64,000 nt of DNA from Schistocephalus solidus. Taxonomy: Eukaryota; Platyhelminthes; Cestoda; Diphyllobothriidea; Diphyllobothriidae. The DNA is taken from positions 1-64,000 of the forward strand of contig WEDG01002564.1 of the NCBI GenBank assembly GCA_017591395.1, written 5' to 3'. Both the position numbers and the translations under genes were made by a program. Under the pieces are notes generated by a model. That model was given only the letters and a program-made list of their open reading frames with translations. It did no database searches and was not told the DNA's origin. Shown one piece after another: positions 1-12,780 of this stretch (within the stretch, counting starts at the first letter, position 1; every line of letters starts with the position of its first letter).

Positions 1-245
1 GTGGCTCCGACCGCACTAGCCACTTGCGTCCTCTCCCATCTCCGGTCTTCTTGACTCTGTCGTGACACCGGGCATATATGAGGGAGGAGGGGAGAGTGCG
101 ATAGCTGCAGCGAAAGTCTACTATCACTTTAAACTAAATCACGGGCAAGTCACCGTCCCTGCACCACCCTTCCGTGGAGCATACGGTGGACATCGTCGAA
201 CTACGATGGTTGAACTGTCGTGTATCACTTCAATGTGTCATCACT
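1..245 (+). repeat. GC-rich dispersed repeat, copy 1 (cut by window start)
   Basis: This copy shares with 3665-3905, 43560-43815 and the complement of 46655-46850 a block containing GCAAGTCACCGTCCCTGCA, followed about 50 bases later by CGATGGT..AACTGTCGT. Upstream the copies share the words ACCGCACtAGCCAC and a 'gactctgtc' box. It is seen directly as a recurring sequence. It contains no protein motif or tRNA-like promoter. The family is not one I recognise. The open frame at 62-277 lies inside the repeat and is not treated as a gene. Confidence 0.75.
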
Positions 246-1360
246 CCCTTTTTGACAATAGTTTGATTTATCAGTAAGAAGATCTTATCAACCAGGACAA
301 GGACATTGGAATTTTTCTGGCTTATTTGCCGTAATAAATCAATGATATGTCAATGCCGGGCCTTAAAGCAGTTGATTATCGAGTAAACGTCTCCGATTTC
401 ACTGGCGAACCCATGGTTGGTGAGTTGACATCGGGAGCATTTAGACTAACACAGCTCTGGGTCTAGTTGACTTATGGCAAATTGGCCAAAAATAACCTTT
501 CTACTGTCCCCGTCTTTGTAGGTAAACTGTATCAATTATTAAATGCTAGTTTTTATGCGGTCGCCTGCGTAGGCTGTAGACGCTCAGATCAAAAGCGAGG
601 CATGATAACTTATTTGCGTCCCGCATTCAGAATATATTGGCACAGGGAACTTTATGGTACAAGAGAAACGGTCCTACGAATTGTAAGAAAGGCGAACCAT
701 CAGGCAATTTGCTTTGATGTTGCTCCCTGCAATTAAGGACCTTCGCCAATTTTGTGATTGTACAGTTAAAAAATCCAAAAATTAAATAAACTGAGTGGGA
801 TTTCGGACTACCCAGTGTATTTAGGCCTTTTTCTGACAACAAAACTTGCCACAGTTAAAACGGTCACTTAAAACGTTTAAAGAATTAACTAATCGCTGGT
901 TTTGAGGCCAGCGAGAGGCAGATAATAGCTCAACATTCAACCCCCGCCTCCATCCTCCAAGAAAGCTGTCTCGGATTAGTGGCAATCCTCATCCAGAAAA
1001 ATGATGCTTTATAGCACAAACTGCAGTCCCCTAAGCTTGTTGCGTTTGATGTGCTAAAAATAAATCAGTGCATTTCGGCCAAAATTAGGCTTTTCAGTAC
1101 TCCAGTCATCTAGTTTGTAACCATGTAACAAATAATCGGGGAACAGAATTCTCCCCTCAGACCAAAATTTCTGATTCGCTCTAAATTTCTTATCTGATCA
1201 AACGCACTAAATGCCATTTAAAGGGCATTAAACTCCCCACTTTATGGTTGAAAGTATTTATGCTCACAAAAGTCCGCCAAACTGTGGCAGGTGCTAGATG
1301 CTCTGTGAAGAAGGTAGAACACTAATATATACCTCTCGTATTACAGGTGGCCTCCAGGTA

Positions 1361-1573
1361 GGATTAGACTTAAGATTAGCCTTAAGGTTAGGTTTAGGAT
1401 TGGGTTTAGGCCAAGACACAGGAATAGGGACCTCCCTATTCCTGGGGGGCTTGCGTTAATTTCAAGGGAGAATGGGATTCAGTTTAAGGATACGTTAGGC
1501 TTTTGGTTAGGGTTAAAGTTAACTTTAGGGTTTGGGAGAAGCTTTTGATCGGGGTTAGTGTTAGGTTTCTGCC
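1361..1573 (+). repeat. degenerate interstitial telomere-like tract
   Basis: The tract holds many variants of TTAGG / TTTAGG / TTAGGG, for example GGTTAGGTTTAGG, GGTTAGGGTTAAAG and TTTAGGGTTTGGG. TTAGGG is the telomere unit of most metazoans, including flatworms. The units are irregular and interrupted, so this is an old internal tract or a G-rich low-complexity region, not a chromosome end. Confidence 0.5.
1420..1443. repeat. 10-bp perfect hairpin
   Basis: AGGAATAGGG and CCCTATTCCT are perfect complements separated by four bases. The hairpin lies inside the telomere-like tract. There is no following T-run or other context to suggest a function. Confidence 0.6.
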
Positions 1574-3664
1574 TCGAGTGTGTTTACCTTCCTGGAACTC
1601 TGTGCAAAACAGATGACGTATCGAGTTAGGACACATGAGTGCGTACCCTCCCATTATAATTGGTGCAAGGACAACTGGAATACGGGGTACCTATTACGTC
1701 CAAAAATGACTTGCTCAAATCCACGGTAATCACACTCATCATAGAAATTTACACGAGGGAGGTATTGAGAAGGACGAAGGGGACAGCGATGAAGATTTCT
1801 TGTTGATTTAAACACCCTTAGTCGTCGCTGACAGCTTCAGGTGGGAAAGATTAAAGTTTTTAATCTTTGTCGGTTGGTAATTTAGCCTTTGACTCAAAGG
1901 CCCTATTATTTCGGCCATGAGCATACACCCTTCGAGTGCAATTCACACATTAAAGTGACTCACAGCAGTCATTCTTGATATAAAGCTCTATTCCGAGACA
2001 ACACTGTTTACTTTTGCGGATTTTTCAGAGCTCTCGCAGGTAATGGCACAGCGAAATTTGCGAGAACTCAACCATCGTAAGGAACGATGCCCCAAAGCAA
2101 TGTGGACCCAGGACGGTGATTCGCGCATGAATTAGCCTACGGTGAAACAGAACTGCAAGGTACTTATAAAACTCCCTCCTACATCATTCACCTTAGGCCA
2201 GGGGTAAGTCAGAGGACTGGACGTTGACTTTGGGGGGAATAACTGATAATGCCGAAGAGTTCGTCTCCGCGTGCAGGACATGTGCGGGTCCATCTGGACA
2301 GGGTGCTTGCTTTCAGGAAATAGAGGGCGGCTCGGGTTTCTCGCGCATGAGAGTACCATAGAGGCTATTTTATGAAGGAGTGACTGAGCCTAACCCTCCT
2401 TCCGAAAAAAACCCGTCACCTCAGATACATGCCGTACGGACAGAGTTATCCAGTCACCTCGCAGCCTTAAAGCCACGAAGTTCAGCACATCAGGATAATT
2501 ATAGAGTATCAGGTTTTTTTATAGTGAGGAATGAGCTACTTTTGCACGGCAATATAAGTCATACGGCGACCCCAGCTAGGATGACCCTCATGCAGGACGA
2601 GGGTGTACGCCTGATGTCCTAGGGATTGGCTTTACCTGGGTGACTTGGGGGGATTTGTCACAATCCCTTGAACGAGAACATACCGGAATCGGTATTGAAG
2701 ATGAATGGTGCATTTTGATAACCGGGATTAGTCGATAACCAGTGTTATTGAAAGCGCGCATGTTCGCACCAGAGGAGCAGCTTGCGACATACGCTCGTCG
2801 TAGGGCATCTACAGATGTGCCATGGATATGAGTTTCACAGAGTCACACTCCCTCTCTCTTCTCTGTCGCATGCACCAATGGACCGCCCGAACATGTTAGT
2901 CGGCCGGCATTAGGATTGGGCGAAGTGGCGGACAAAGCTGTAAATGCCCATCTACGTGTGCCACACACGAGCTGAATACGCCGATGAACATGTCTCCAAC
3001 TGTTGTAAACACAGCATTTTTCTCCGGGCGTCGGATGATGAGGTAATTTTGTATAGGGCTCATGCATTAATGAGTTGAAGTTTAGTTTTGGAGTAATGTT
3101 CGTGACCTTTATCGCAATTTTTGATCAAAGCGCATGTGATCCAATAAGCCCACACAGCAGTGAAATGTCCTAGGACAGTGCGTGAAAGTTAAACTGGTGC
3201 CACACATGCATATTGCGTCTCCTGACACTAGTGCGTCAGTCTCAGTGCGAGGAATTCGCAAGTGCACACTCACGCGGATGCCTTTAAAATATGTACGGTA
3301 GGGATAAGCACAAGAGTAGACTGCGGTTAGTCCGCTGGTGGTGTGTCAATGTGACCACGTTGATAGAGCTTGTAGTAGAGGAGTTTCCCGGGGGAAGCAG
3401 GTAAAATTTTCATCGTGATATTGCGGCGAATTCACCATCATAGATACGTATAGGGACGATCAGACCCACGGGGTGTCTGAATGTCCAAGATCATTGCAAG
3501 TGGGGACTTGTGTGACTTTGTATGTTGGAGCTGCAGGTGCCAGATCACCAGTTCTGTTCTCTAAGCGGGCCACGTGGTAGATACGTGGGTCAACACGGGG
3601 AGTGGGGCTGATCAGGGCAGAACAGGCATTATTCGGTAAACGATTCCATAACAAAGGCTGCACA

Positions 3665-3905
3665 TGGCGGGGGTGGTGGTACGCCTAAATGCGGGCTCAA
3701 GCTGCACCAGCTACCTGCGCACGGCTCAAGCCCTCTTCACTCTATCTTGATACCGGACAAACATGTATGAGTGGAGAGAGATAGTGCGGTAGATGCAGTG
3801 AAAGTCTATTATCACTTAAAACTCTTTCACGCGCAAGTCACCGTCCCTGTGGAGCACATGGTGAACCTCGTCGGATGCGATGGTCAAATTGTCGTGGCAC
3901 GGATT
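3665..3905 (+). repeat. GC-rich dispersed repeat, copy 2
   Basis: This diverged second copy of the repeat at 1-245 includes GCGCAAGTCACCGTCCCTG and a GATGGTCAAATTGTCGT block. It lacks the CACCACCC segment between them. The upstream part (accagctacctgcg, cactctatcttgata) also aligns with the other copies. Confidence 0.75.
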
Positions 3906-4129
3906 CACACGTGAGTGATCAGGCCTATGTGTAAGGAGAAAATGCGATGATAGTAGTGTCAATTCGGAATGGAACCCACATTATTCATGATAGGGCAGTT
4001 GCGGTTATGTCTTGTAGGTCGGTAGGAGTCTACTCATTTGTTGCTTTGGTATATATCGTGAGACAAGAGTTGGGTTAGTCCTGTTGACAATTCACTGTAC
4101 CTGAATTCACAAGGCCTATTCGAGCCTAG

Positions 4130-5495
4130 AATTTTCGTTCACAGTGTGATCATGATGGCTGGGGTTGGGTGCTGGTGTCACTGGTCCATAACACTTGAGC
4201 CTTGTGGGTGTCAATCTCTTTGACCTGGAAGCTATTGATTGGTTGGCTGTTACAGTCTCTATGGCAGTGCACCATGCCTGGCGATCTCCAGCAACCGTTT
4301 CCCAGGTCTCGGGGTTTAGTTGCAGGTGGCTGCGAGAGGTTTTCCAGGTGTCCTTGTAGTGGCACTATCGTTAGTCTTACCTGTAGGTACCAATAGGGAC
4401 GTCACCTGTTGGATAGACGCTCGGCACCCATTCTCATCACGTGGCTAATCCATGGCCTTGACATGCCGTTGATATTCAGGTTTTCAGTCTCTCCTGGATC
4501 TTAATGGCTGTCATTCTTTCCTATCAGTTCGCTTTCAATATTCTTTAGAGGCAGCTGAGATTAAATTGGTTAGGTCTACACGCCTGGCCTTTATAAAAAG
4601 ATCCCGTCTATTCAGGAGTTTTTTTCAGGACAGCAGTCTATACATTCGCAGTTTTTAGCTGAGTTGGCTTCAACCAGCACGGTTAGCTTTGGAGATCCGA
4701 CCTGCCACCTCGTCGTCATTCACTATGGTTCCTAAAATCGTACAGCCAAGTAGCGCAAATTTCTCCATTAATGTTAGACGATTTGCGCTGACATGTAGAC
4801 GGGGCTCGGCAAAGTCTGGTGCAGGGCCATTGTCTTCTTCGCGCTGTTCAGGTCAAACTTGGAGGTCAAACTTGGAGCAGCTAGAGTAAAATGGTCCCAC
4901 ACTCCGTTGTGGCTTTTAGTGTGCAGTCATCCGCTAATACTGGATCGGGAAAGCTGGTCTTGGACACCGTTGAAGATGCTTTGAGATGACTGATGTTGAG
5001 TTGTTTTCGAACTATTCTGTAGTTTATGTTGATTCTCGGTCCTTCTTCACGGTAGGCGTCCATTAGCATGGCGGAGAACGTGAGAGTGAATAGGGTCAGA
5101 AGGAGCACGCAGCCCAGCTTCAGAGCAATAGTCTTCGCTAATTATTTAGAGAATGTTCCGGTATTCGTAACATACGAATTTCAGCAGCATTTTTCAGAGT
5201 ACGTCGTGATTCGGTGCGTCGAAAGTCTCTGCCAGATAGACGAAGGTGGTTTTGCGGTTGTTCCTCATTTCCTAGCAATTTGCCTGCAGTGAGCGAGCCG
5301 TAAAGATAATGTTTGTGGTTCTTCGGTGTATTAGGAATCCGTATTGCGCTACTGGAAGAATTTTATGGTACAGAGGCTCGTTCAGGTGACTAGGTAAAAG
5401 ACGAGCGAAGATTCTTCCTACAAGGTTACCACTTCCCCATGCATTTGCAGATCTGTTTGGGAGCACAGTTTTTACTACTAAAGAATCATACATTT
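4130..5495 (-). mobile_element. RTE/jockey-like LINE, 3' half of reverse transcriptase (decayed)
   Basis: Read on the minus strand, the pieces follow the order of a flatworm non-LTR reverse transcriptase. About 5490-5272 gives a block ending FLIHRRTTNIIFTARSLQ (RT motif near 'GFR..RGTTD'). 5290-5220 gives TTFVYLAETFDAPNHDVL, the motif A region with AETFD where the usual form is TKAFD. 5108-4881 gives FSAMLMDAYREE and then LADDCTLKATTE, the F/LADD catalytic motif C. About 4740-4680 gives VNDDEVAGRISKAN, the thumb region. 4365-4150 gives the C-terminal part around TWETVAGDRQAW. Several frameshifts and stops separate these blocks, so it is a pseudogene. The endonuclease half was not found upstream. 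Confidence 0.85.
4848..4876. repeat. 13-bp tandem duplication
   Basis: GGTCAAACTTGGA occurs twice back to back inside the LINE remnant. It is a small local duplication that contributes to the loss of the reading frame. Confidence 0.7.
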
Positions 5496-7370
5496 CGAAT
5501 ACACCACATGAATTATATTCGCCAGTCTATCTACGAACAGCAGGAAAATACCAGAAGACATGCAAAATCAATGTGCAAAGTCTTACGACCTGGTAATCAA
5601 GCATCCATGCAATACGGGTCTGAGATGCAGCCTTGCACAAAAACAAAATAGGCCATTTAATGAAAAGGAACGAAACTCGACACAGATCTGCACAGGGGTT
5701 GGATGTTCAACGAAAAGAAGTCAGGAAAGACAGGTTGAGTTCAGCCAGAGTTTTATTGAAATAACATGTGTACACGATGCTCTGCAAGCAAGCTACACCA
5801 TCAGGTAAGTGTTTGGCTGTGTCCACCATTGGCATTCTTAGACCCCAGTGCGTGTGCGGCTTTGCGGCCTGCATCAATCAGTGAAGGATGCAACTTGATT
5901 TTCATCGAGATCTCGCAAGTGCCAAATCTTTCGCGGTCCCAGCAATGAATCAACTGGGAGCGTAAGGCAAACAACGGCTTCAGGACAAAGCGGCGGTGAT
6001 CATAGGAACGGACTGTCACAGCATCCCTGAATTGGTAGGGATGTGTCCTTGTCACCACATCTCCTGGAATAGAGGCGCAGGCTGTACGGTTGTGCTTGGA
6101 GGCTTCGGCTGGAATGGAGTCTGCTTTCGATGCTTTTTTTGCAAAACTGTGACTGTTTCAAGGAGAGAAGACGAGCGCTCGAGGTCGTCATTGTTTTCCC
6201 CTCAAGGAAGTTGATTGATGGCCTTGTAGCGTTTGAACGGTGGTTGTACTCGGAGCACCACAATCATCAGACCGAATTCCGGGTTGTAAGTAAAAGACAG
6301 AAGGCACTAGAATGAGGAATATATTATGCACAGAACCCCGAGTTGCAGTCTGAGGCAACAGTGGCCACTGGCAAAGCCAGGGCTAGTGTTGACTGCGTCC
6401 AGCCACGCCTGAGAGAGGATGAGACGGTTGTGGCAGCTGCTTAAATAGGTCTATGGAGCAAATTAATTGTTGTTCAATGGGTGTGTGCTGCATTAACCGA
6501 GTGGTGTCGCGTCTAGTGGCCCACGCTGCGTCGACCGGGGGAAGGGGTCTTCAAGGGGCACTTGAGCATCCACGACTATCAGGACGCACGTGCGTGTGCA
6601 AGTGGAAGCCAGTCTAGTGTCTGCAGGTCAGTGAGTTGGGAAGCCCTTGTGGTGAAGTTGCATGACTTTAAGGCAATGAGCCTTGAACAAGGACGCCGGA
6701 CATGGAGGACATTGTTGGGACTTGGCTACAGCCTCTTCACATAGGGTCGGCAAGTGGTTCAGGATGCTCTGAAGAGCGAGCCTCAAGGTTCTAGAATCTA
6801 CAACTTTTACTTCACGCATGTTGTTCCCCCTGGTCAGCAGTAGTAAATTTTTCTTGATTTATGGACCGTAAACTGTTTCCCTCAGCCTCTGATTTACTAG
6901 CCACCGGCATCGGAATTATGTGGCTTTATTGGTGTTTCTGCTATGAATGGTGTAGTTCGTGTGTAGCCTGTGTTTCCCAGAATTTATCGCGTAGAATTCT
7001 TTGTCAATATTATCAAAAAAATTCTGGGGCTAACGTCTTGCACTGCTGGTCATACCTTCGAACTAAGACGTAGTCCAAGGGATACCAGCAACGCGACTGG
7101 CATTGCATCCGCGTCGCCTTTTCTCCGTGGGGCGGCGTGTGGATGCGAACGCCCTCGGTTATTGTTCATTGTAGTTTTCGTCAGTGAGCTGGGCTCCGCT
7201 GGTCAACGAAATATTTCAGCAGCATTTTAGGGCACCTTTTCTAGCCCCCTCCCCCGTGGGGACGTAGGCATTGCTACCCCTAAAGAAGGTTGCTTAGTCA
7301 TCCTAACGGGCTTCTAAATTCCGCTAGGAGTCACAAGTTTTGTCTAGTGGGAGGACAACCCAAGTTAGTC
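5496..7370. other. stretch without recognisable gene
   Basis: Overlapping frames of 60-87 codons occur on both strands at 5800-6315, but no family was recognised. A consensus-like splice donor (CAG then GTAAGTG) occurs at about 5806 after an open frame beginning at 5560, without other support. Composition is moderately GC-rich. It may be remnant 5' sequence of a retroelement, which cannot be shown from sequence alone. Confidence 0.45.
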
Positions 7371-7377
7371 ATGGTCA

Positions 7378-7407
7378 CCTACGGGATCGCCTACCTACGG
7401 GATCGCC
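7378..7407. repeat. 14-bp direct repeat pair
   Basis: CCTACGGGATCGCC is present twice, separated by two bases. It is a short local duplication with no coding context. Confidence 0.7.
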
Positions 7408-10400
7408 CCATAAGACTTTTGTTTGTGGGTGGAGAGGGACTTTGAGGATTAATTCTTGAACTACCAAGTGTGAAGAACCTCGCGAGGGACAGTCTCATGT
7501 CCCTAAAGAGCGGTTAGCGGGGTGTAGCCGCCGTGATGATCATGGCCTCTTGGAGCTGCAGGCGAGAGCTGGGTGCTGGGCGAGGCAGTAGTAGCCATCG
7601 TGTGCCCTCGATATCTTTAGTGTAAACAGTCAGCATACTACTTATATATTTTTCATTACCATCACGATAGGGCCTGCACTACCAGGCCCTTTGACATCGT
7701 TTACGCCATATCTTCGTGCACGGTAACAGGCGGCAGTTTATTTGAGACAGAGTTCACCCGTCATTGTAATTTGTGCAATATTCGTTTAAACGCATTGATG
7801 TACTTACTTTGACCGTAGAAATACAAGGCACAGCGTAGTCAATAACCGAGAGAACTGACCGATCCAAACCGGAAAGAATGAAGTCATCATTTCCGGCTTG
7901 CTTGTCAGGAAGAGAAAAAGTGAGGAGAGGATTCGACCCTTGCGCTCATATAAATCAGGATGGCAGACAGGCACTTTTATGTTTGCAGTTGAATCAATTT
8001 CACACCTGTTTTTTTTAATCCAGTGCGTTAATTCCGAACGCTTAGCTGACCGTACCGCTTTCAAAATATCGTCTTAAGATCAGTGAAGATGCCGATATCC
8101 AAAACTTTCCAAAACAGCACTCGTTTTTGCGTGCCTTCGTCTAAATAAAATCGACTGACACGCCCTACTCCTTTATACGGGCGCACAACAATTAATTCTA
8201 CAATGAACGTAGACAATATTTCACGCTGAAGTCTTTTATGCTATTGCAGCGAATCGTTACGTTTAGGCTGCTGCAGCATTAGACCTCTTCAGGGATTTCA
8301 AAATACCTGGTTTCAGAAACCCCAAGTTCTGTTCTGCACATTCTTGAGCCCATGACAGATGCAGGTATTATTTTGTTCTTTTTTCGTTATATACTAGACC
8401 ACGGGACTGGTTTTCCACATAGTTCAAGACATCAGCAGCACCAAGACCTGAATACACTACACTTAGCGCTGTTTCAGGTAGAATTACATCACGTGAACGA
8501 ATCTACTATGACGACAGAAATTAGGCCACAAGTTTGTCCTGAATCCATCTGAAGATTTATGTGCAGATGTGGCTGTGTGCAGCACCAGGCACTTTTATAC
8601 ACCTGAAAAAGCGGCTTTCAAAAAGCCCGTTTTTACTGGACCTTGAAGAATTTAAAAATAAAAAAAATCTTGGTGAAATTACTACCGGTCTAACGGACTT
8701 GCCCCATGTTAACTGTCATATCAAAATGACGCTTTCGAAAACCACTGTGGACAGGAGCGAACGAGAATCAATTGGCCGTAGTGACAAAACTTCGATTTAT
8801 GATTAGCGAATGTTATTCTATTGGAGTTTGTGAAAGATTTCAGCCGAACACTTAAACAACCCACATGTTTAGCAAAATATTCCTCTCCACGGTCGTTACA
8901 TTTGATCTAAGGGCAGTATTTCGGGCTCATCTGGGGTTTCTGTTCATTTTTATATAGCAAAGAAACCATTCCGATTTTTGAAATTTTCATCGAAATGCCA
9001 GAAATGCGTGCAGGCTTTCTGAACTAATGTCTAAAAATATGCTTATTGTGCTAATCGAGAAACCGACTCTAAAAACGTCAAGCAATAATATAGCATAAAG
9101 TCTGTAATTCCCGAAATATGTTTGAGTGGGGTCACCTTTCACTACCGGAACGTAAGGTAGACTACTCGACAATGGGCTAAAGTGTGCAATCCTCTGACTG
9201 AAGATACGATTTGCAAAGTCAGCTTTTAACAGTCAACCATCAAAAAATTCTTATAAAGAACAGGAGTAGCAGCAGGGATAAAATTCCTCTGGTCACTGGT
9301 GTTGTCAACCCCAGAATCAAAGACTGAACCAAAAACTGAAAATTGCAGTCATTTTGCCTACGAACGGTCAAACAATAATGGTAACTACTACTGAAACAAA
9401 ACAGAAAGTTATCTGAAAAAATAAGAGTTATCGACAGGGTCTGTGAATTCTTGATAGAGCTGGACCTTGCATTGACGTAGGTTAAAGTACTTGCAAGTCT
9501 ACAATGTTATATGTTATATCTAAGGAAAATAAACCAAAGTTTGAAAACCAGTTATGGTTTGTTCCAAATGGGAAACAGCAAAGGGCCATTGGCAAGTCCG
9601 ATCCTCTGTGGTTGTATCCACAAGTGCAAAAGAGCTCTCGCGGCTGCCAGACAGTATTGGTGTTGGCGATAGCGTGAAGCAGGTTTCTACTTTTAACCAC
9701 TTTACTAGTTAATCCTTCTTCAGAAAGTAACATTCTCAGAGGTCAATTTTTTTAATTTTATGATCTGCCAGACCTTTACGAATTTATTCATCCTATTCTC
9801 ACTGATTAAGAGGTTCATATTCACATGTGTGTGTGTGTGTTAGCAGTCATTTGGACGTCTTGGTTTCCACCAATTTGACGCAAAGCGTTCTATTCTAGTT
9901 GGCAACACGTGGAGACTTCAGTTTTTTTCCTACGTTGCTGCCTATTCCCAAATATGCAAATTTCTTACTTTCATAGCCAGCATCCCTTGATGCAGCTACA
10001 CTTGAGGACAACACCGCAAATGCTTTTTCATAAGGACAGAGGTTGTGATTTTTAGCACGAGGAAGTGCAGTAAGCCTTTGAATTGGTTGTTTTTTTCTGG
10101 AGTACCATCTTCAATGCTCTGAAGTTAACCTAGTTTCGTTTCAAACTGCGCTCTATTTACACACATTACAATTCCATCTAGCCATCTGATTCTGTTCAGT
10201 AGCATAAACAAAGAGAAAGTATATTTCTAGGGGGCTGGAAAAGTAGAATACAAATTAATGGATTCTCGTTATTTTAAAGTGTCGAAATCAACTACTACGA
10301 ATTATCACAGGGGAAATAAAAACGTTAACTGTCAAGTATGAAACGTGTGTTCTGTCACCTCTGTATATGTATGTATGCATCTAAAAGCAGCCTGCGCTAT

Positions 10401-12057
10401 CACGCATCTGCTGCATCCCATCATTCCTTTGTGATTGGCTGCTTTCGTCTCCAATCGTTTCTCATAGTTAAATATGTGGTTGCCAGATCGATACGTCTCA
10501 TATGAGTTTATTGCCTTCAGGAATTCACAGTCATTCTATAACGGTCAGCGCCGAAAATGTGAATTTCCCCAAATGGAAATGTTTGCCCAGTGTCCAATAA
10601 ATGCCTCACCATGTAGGGTAGATCGTCTAACCTCAACAGAACAGTTCATGTTCATGAATACAAGTGGAGACGAGGTTCTCAACTTGGTCACAAAAGAATG
10701 GATTACAACTGGCATATGGGACTTTGAAGTCAACTTCCTTTCAACCAAGGTGGCAATTCCTATAATTAGGGTATATAAGCCGGTTGCGTAAAATAATTGT
10801 AAATCTCTAGTCTACTTATATCTGATGCGTTATTCTGTCAAAGAGGGACCCTCTTGTTAGGCACAATTAAAAAGATAACTGTTTTCGAACATCGCTCATA
10901 AGTCTAATAGGGAGTCAGTTTCGAGCACTTCTACAGTTAACGTTATCTTATTGTCCAATAATTTGAGCTCTGATACAACCAAAAACGCTAGTTTCAGAAA
11001 GTATTGGAAAAGAAATAGATGCGATCCCTTGAACAGGAACTTTATTCGCCGTACGTTTAAGGTTCATTGTCGAACTCACCATTAGAGCCATCATCAGATA
11101 CGGTTAATTCATACACAGGGAGGCGCAGTAGTTATAAGGCGTAGTCACCATGCCTCTGCGAACTTATGCAAAGTAACGGCTCCCCCTTTATCCAGGATGG
11201 TGGCCTCTGATGCTCTAGTTGCTTAATGGCTGACATGCAAGTCTTTATTTGCTGAGTTTTCATCACCCGAGTTAGAGGTCTTGGATATATGGTTCACCGG
11301 CATCGGCGTCTGAAACAGTGGTCGTCTTCGTGCTCCCCGAATGGCTAATTACGGTGTCCAAAATGCGTCTCAGTACCGAATAGGGGGGTGCGAAGGTAAT
11401 TGCACTTGTTAGTAGACTGAGGGGCGTGTCTATCGACTCACACGTTCTCCACCTATCAGAGGCAAACATTAGGCGGCAGGCAATGAGACCAAAAAGCCTT
11501 CTCCGACCGCCAGATGGCGAGCGTTTCCGTACACCAAGGCCGTTACTGAGGCCATCAGCCGCCTTCTTGCAACACATAGATTTGTAGTCGCACACAGGCC
11601 GGAGGCAGCCATCAGGTGTTGAGACCGAAAAAACGCTGTCACAGCAAGAAACGTCTGAAGTCATTTATTGGAGGAACTGGAAGATTGCTCATGACGCGAG
11701 TAGCTGAAAACACGGCAGGAGTGCGGAGAAATAACCTCAACTCTCCAATCGCCGGTCAGTCAACGACACCCGGTTGTAAATTCAATTTGTAAGAGGCCCT
11801 AAATCTCGCGATAAGTGAATGTCGCGTGAAACGCTACCCGCTGAGTCACAGTTCACGACCCCCATTATAATAACAAGTGCAGTGTCCTCCAACCCCATAT
11901 TCTATGCTGATACTTAGTTCGAAAAAAGTAATAAGCCACTAGGGTAGTGCGCAGATGACCACTGTTTCAAACAACAATGCCATACAGCCAGATATACAAG
12001 CCATAATCATGCCAACGTCCAACGCGGGTGATTAGATACGCAGAATAAAATGATCAA
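7408..12057. other. long AT-rich stretch without recognisable gene
   Basis: No known protein, RNA or element was recognised. Open frames at 10474-10791 (+, 105 codons) and 11272-11664 (-, 130 codons) resemble no family I know and have lengths expected by chance in this much DNA. The latter lies in a locally GC-rich patch. A short (GT)n run occurs at 9826-9841. Confidence 0.45.
9826..9841. repeat. (GT)8 microsatellite
   Basis: This is a short uninterrupted dinucleotide run, seen directly. Confidence 0.8.
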
Positions 12058-12204
12058 CGAAGACAAAAGAGACTGGAATGGCCATTTCTAGCTTATTAGT
12101 TGTCATCAGCCATCCACACCCAACCCCAGGTGTTAAGGCACCCGAGGCTCGAACTCGCGACCTCTTGGTTAGAAGTCCAATGCTCTAACCACTGTGCTAC
12201 GAGC
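12058..12204 (-). mobile_element. tRNA-derived SINE, minus strand
   Basis: Read on the minus strand, the head (12204-12138) is tRNA-like. It has an A-box-like GTAGCACAGTGG, an anticodon-arm region TTGGACTTCTAACCAA and a B-box GAGTTCGAGCC. The CTTCTAA loop resembles tRNA-Arg(UCU). After the head come a linker (ggggttgggtg) and the family's 45-base block, with CTGATGA, GAAA and CCAGTC at about 12116-12071. The 3' end is the family word TCTCTTTTGTCTTCG. It carries internal RNA polymerase III promoter elements, but base changes suggest an old copy. Confidence 0.85.
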
Positions 12205-12254
12205 TTGGCATCTTGCCGGTTTCAATCGGGAATATTAACTATCTTATGTAGAGA

Positions 12255-12300
12255 TCCACTGATCGGGTACAGAACTCACTCTCACGTCTTACCATCAGCT
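12255..12300 (-). mobile_element. SINE tail fragment
   Basis: On the minus strand the words GAGTGAGTTCTGTACCCGATCAGTGG match the 3' tail of the SINEs at 22200-22260 and 44280-44325, broken here by small differences. It lies just upstream of the next SINE in the same orientation, so two insertions are probably side by side. Confidence 0.6.
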
Positions 12301-12589
12301 GCACGGGGGCTAATGATATAGGCAGAATAACATCAGGAAATTTCAGCAATTAATGACTCGAATGCTGGCCATCAAGCAATTAGCACACGAGAGGGCAACC
12401 GTCCTCGATGAAGAGAGGAACCATAACTTGTCATAAGTAGGCAGTAGCTTAGTGACTGCGTGCTAATAAATACAACAACTCCCTGTGAATGAATTACGTG
12501 TAACTGGTGCTGTCTCTGGAGATGTACTCGAGCAAGAATGCGAAACGTTAGGCAATCCGGCGATCTGTTTCATATACATTGATATCATG

Positions 12590-12780
12590 CCAGGGGTTAT
12601 CTACCAACCAGGTTCGTACTGTTGCGCCCTAGAGCTCAATCTAGAGCCTTCACATGGTGCCCGATCATGACCTGAAGTAAATGCAGAAGAGGAGCAACGA
12701 CCAAGGCAAGAGAGACTAGAATAACGACTTCTAGATTATTAGCCTTGTCCGGTCAATAAGATCCAATCCAATTTCCGAAA
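12590..12780 (-). mobile_element. SINE, alternative-tail variant, minus strand
   Basis: Read on the minus strand it begins with a degraded GATTGG..CTAATAATC block and TCTAGTCTCTCTTGCCTTGG. It continues with the tail seen at 22695-22837: GGCTCTAGATTGAGCTC and GGGCGCAACAG. The tRNA-like head is missing. It is a 5'-truncated, diverged copy. Confidence 0.7.

Larger units (their letters stand above)
246..3664. other. stretch without recognisable gene
   Basis: No protein family, tRNA or known element was recognised here. Open frames are all under 90 codons. The stretch holds a degenerate telomere-like tract at 1361-1573 and a 10-bp hairpin at 1420-1443, listed separately. Base composition is close to balanced and richer in G+C than the region after 7.8 kb. 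It could be decayed repeat DNA. Confidence 0.5.

Noticed and set aside
62..277. A 71-codon frame as a small gene
   Set aside because: It lies in a repeat present four times in the window, and the frame is not kept in the other copies.
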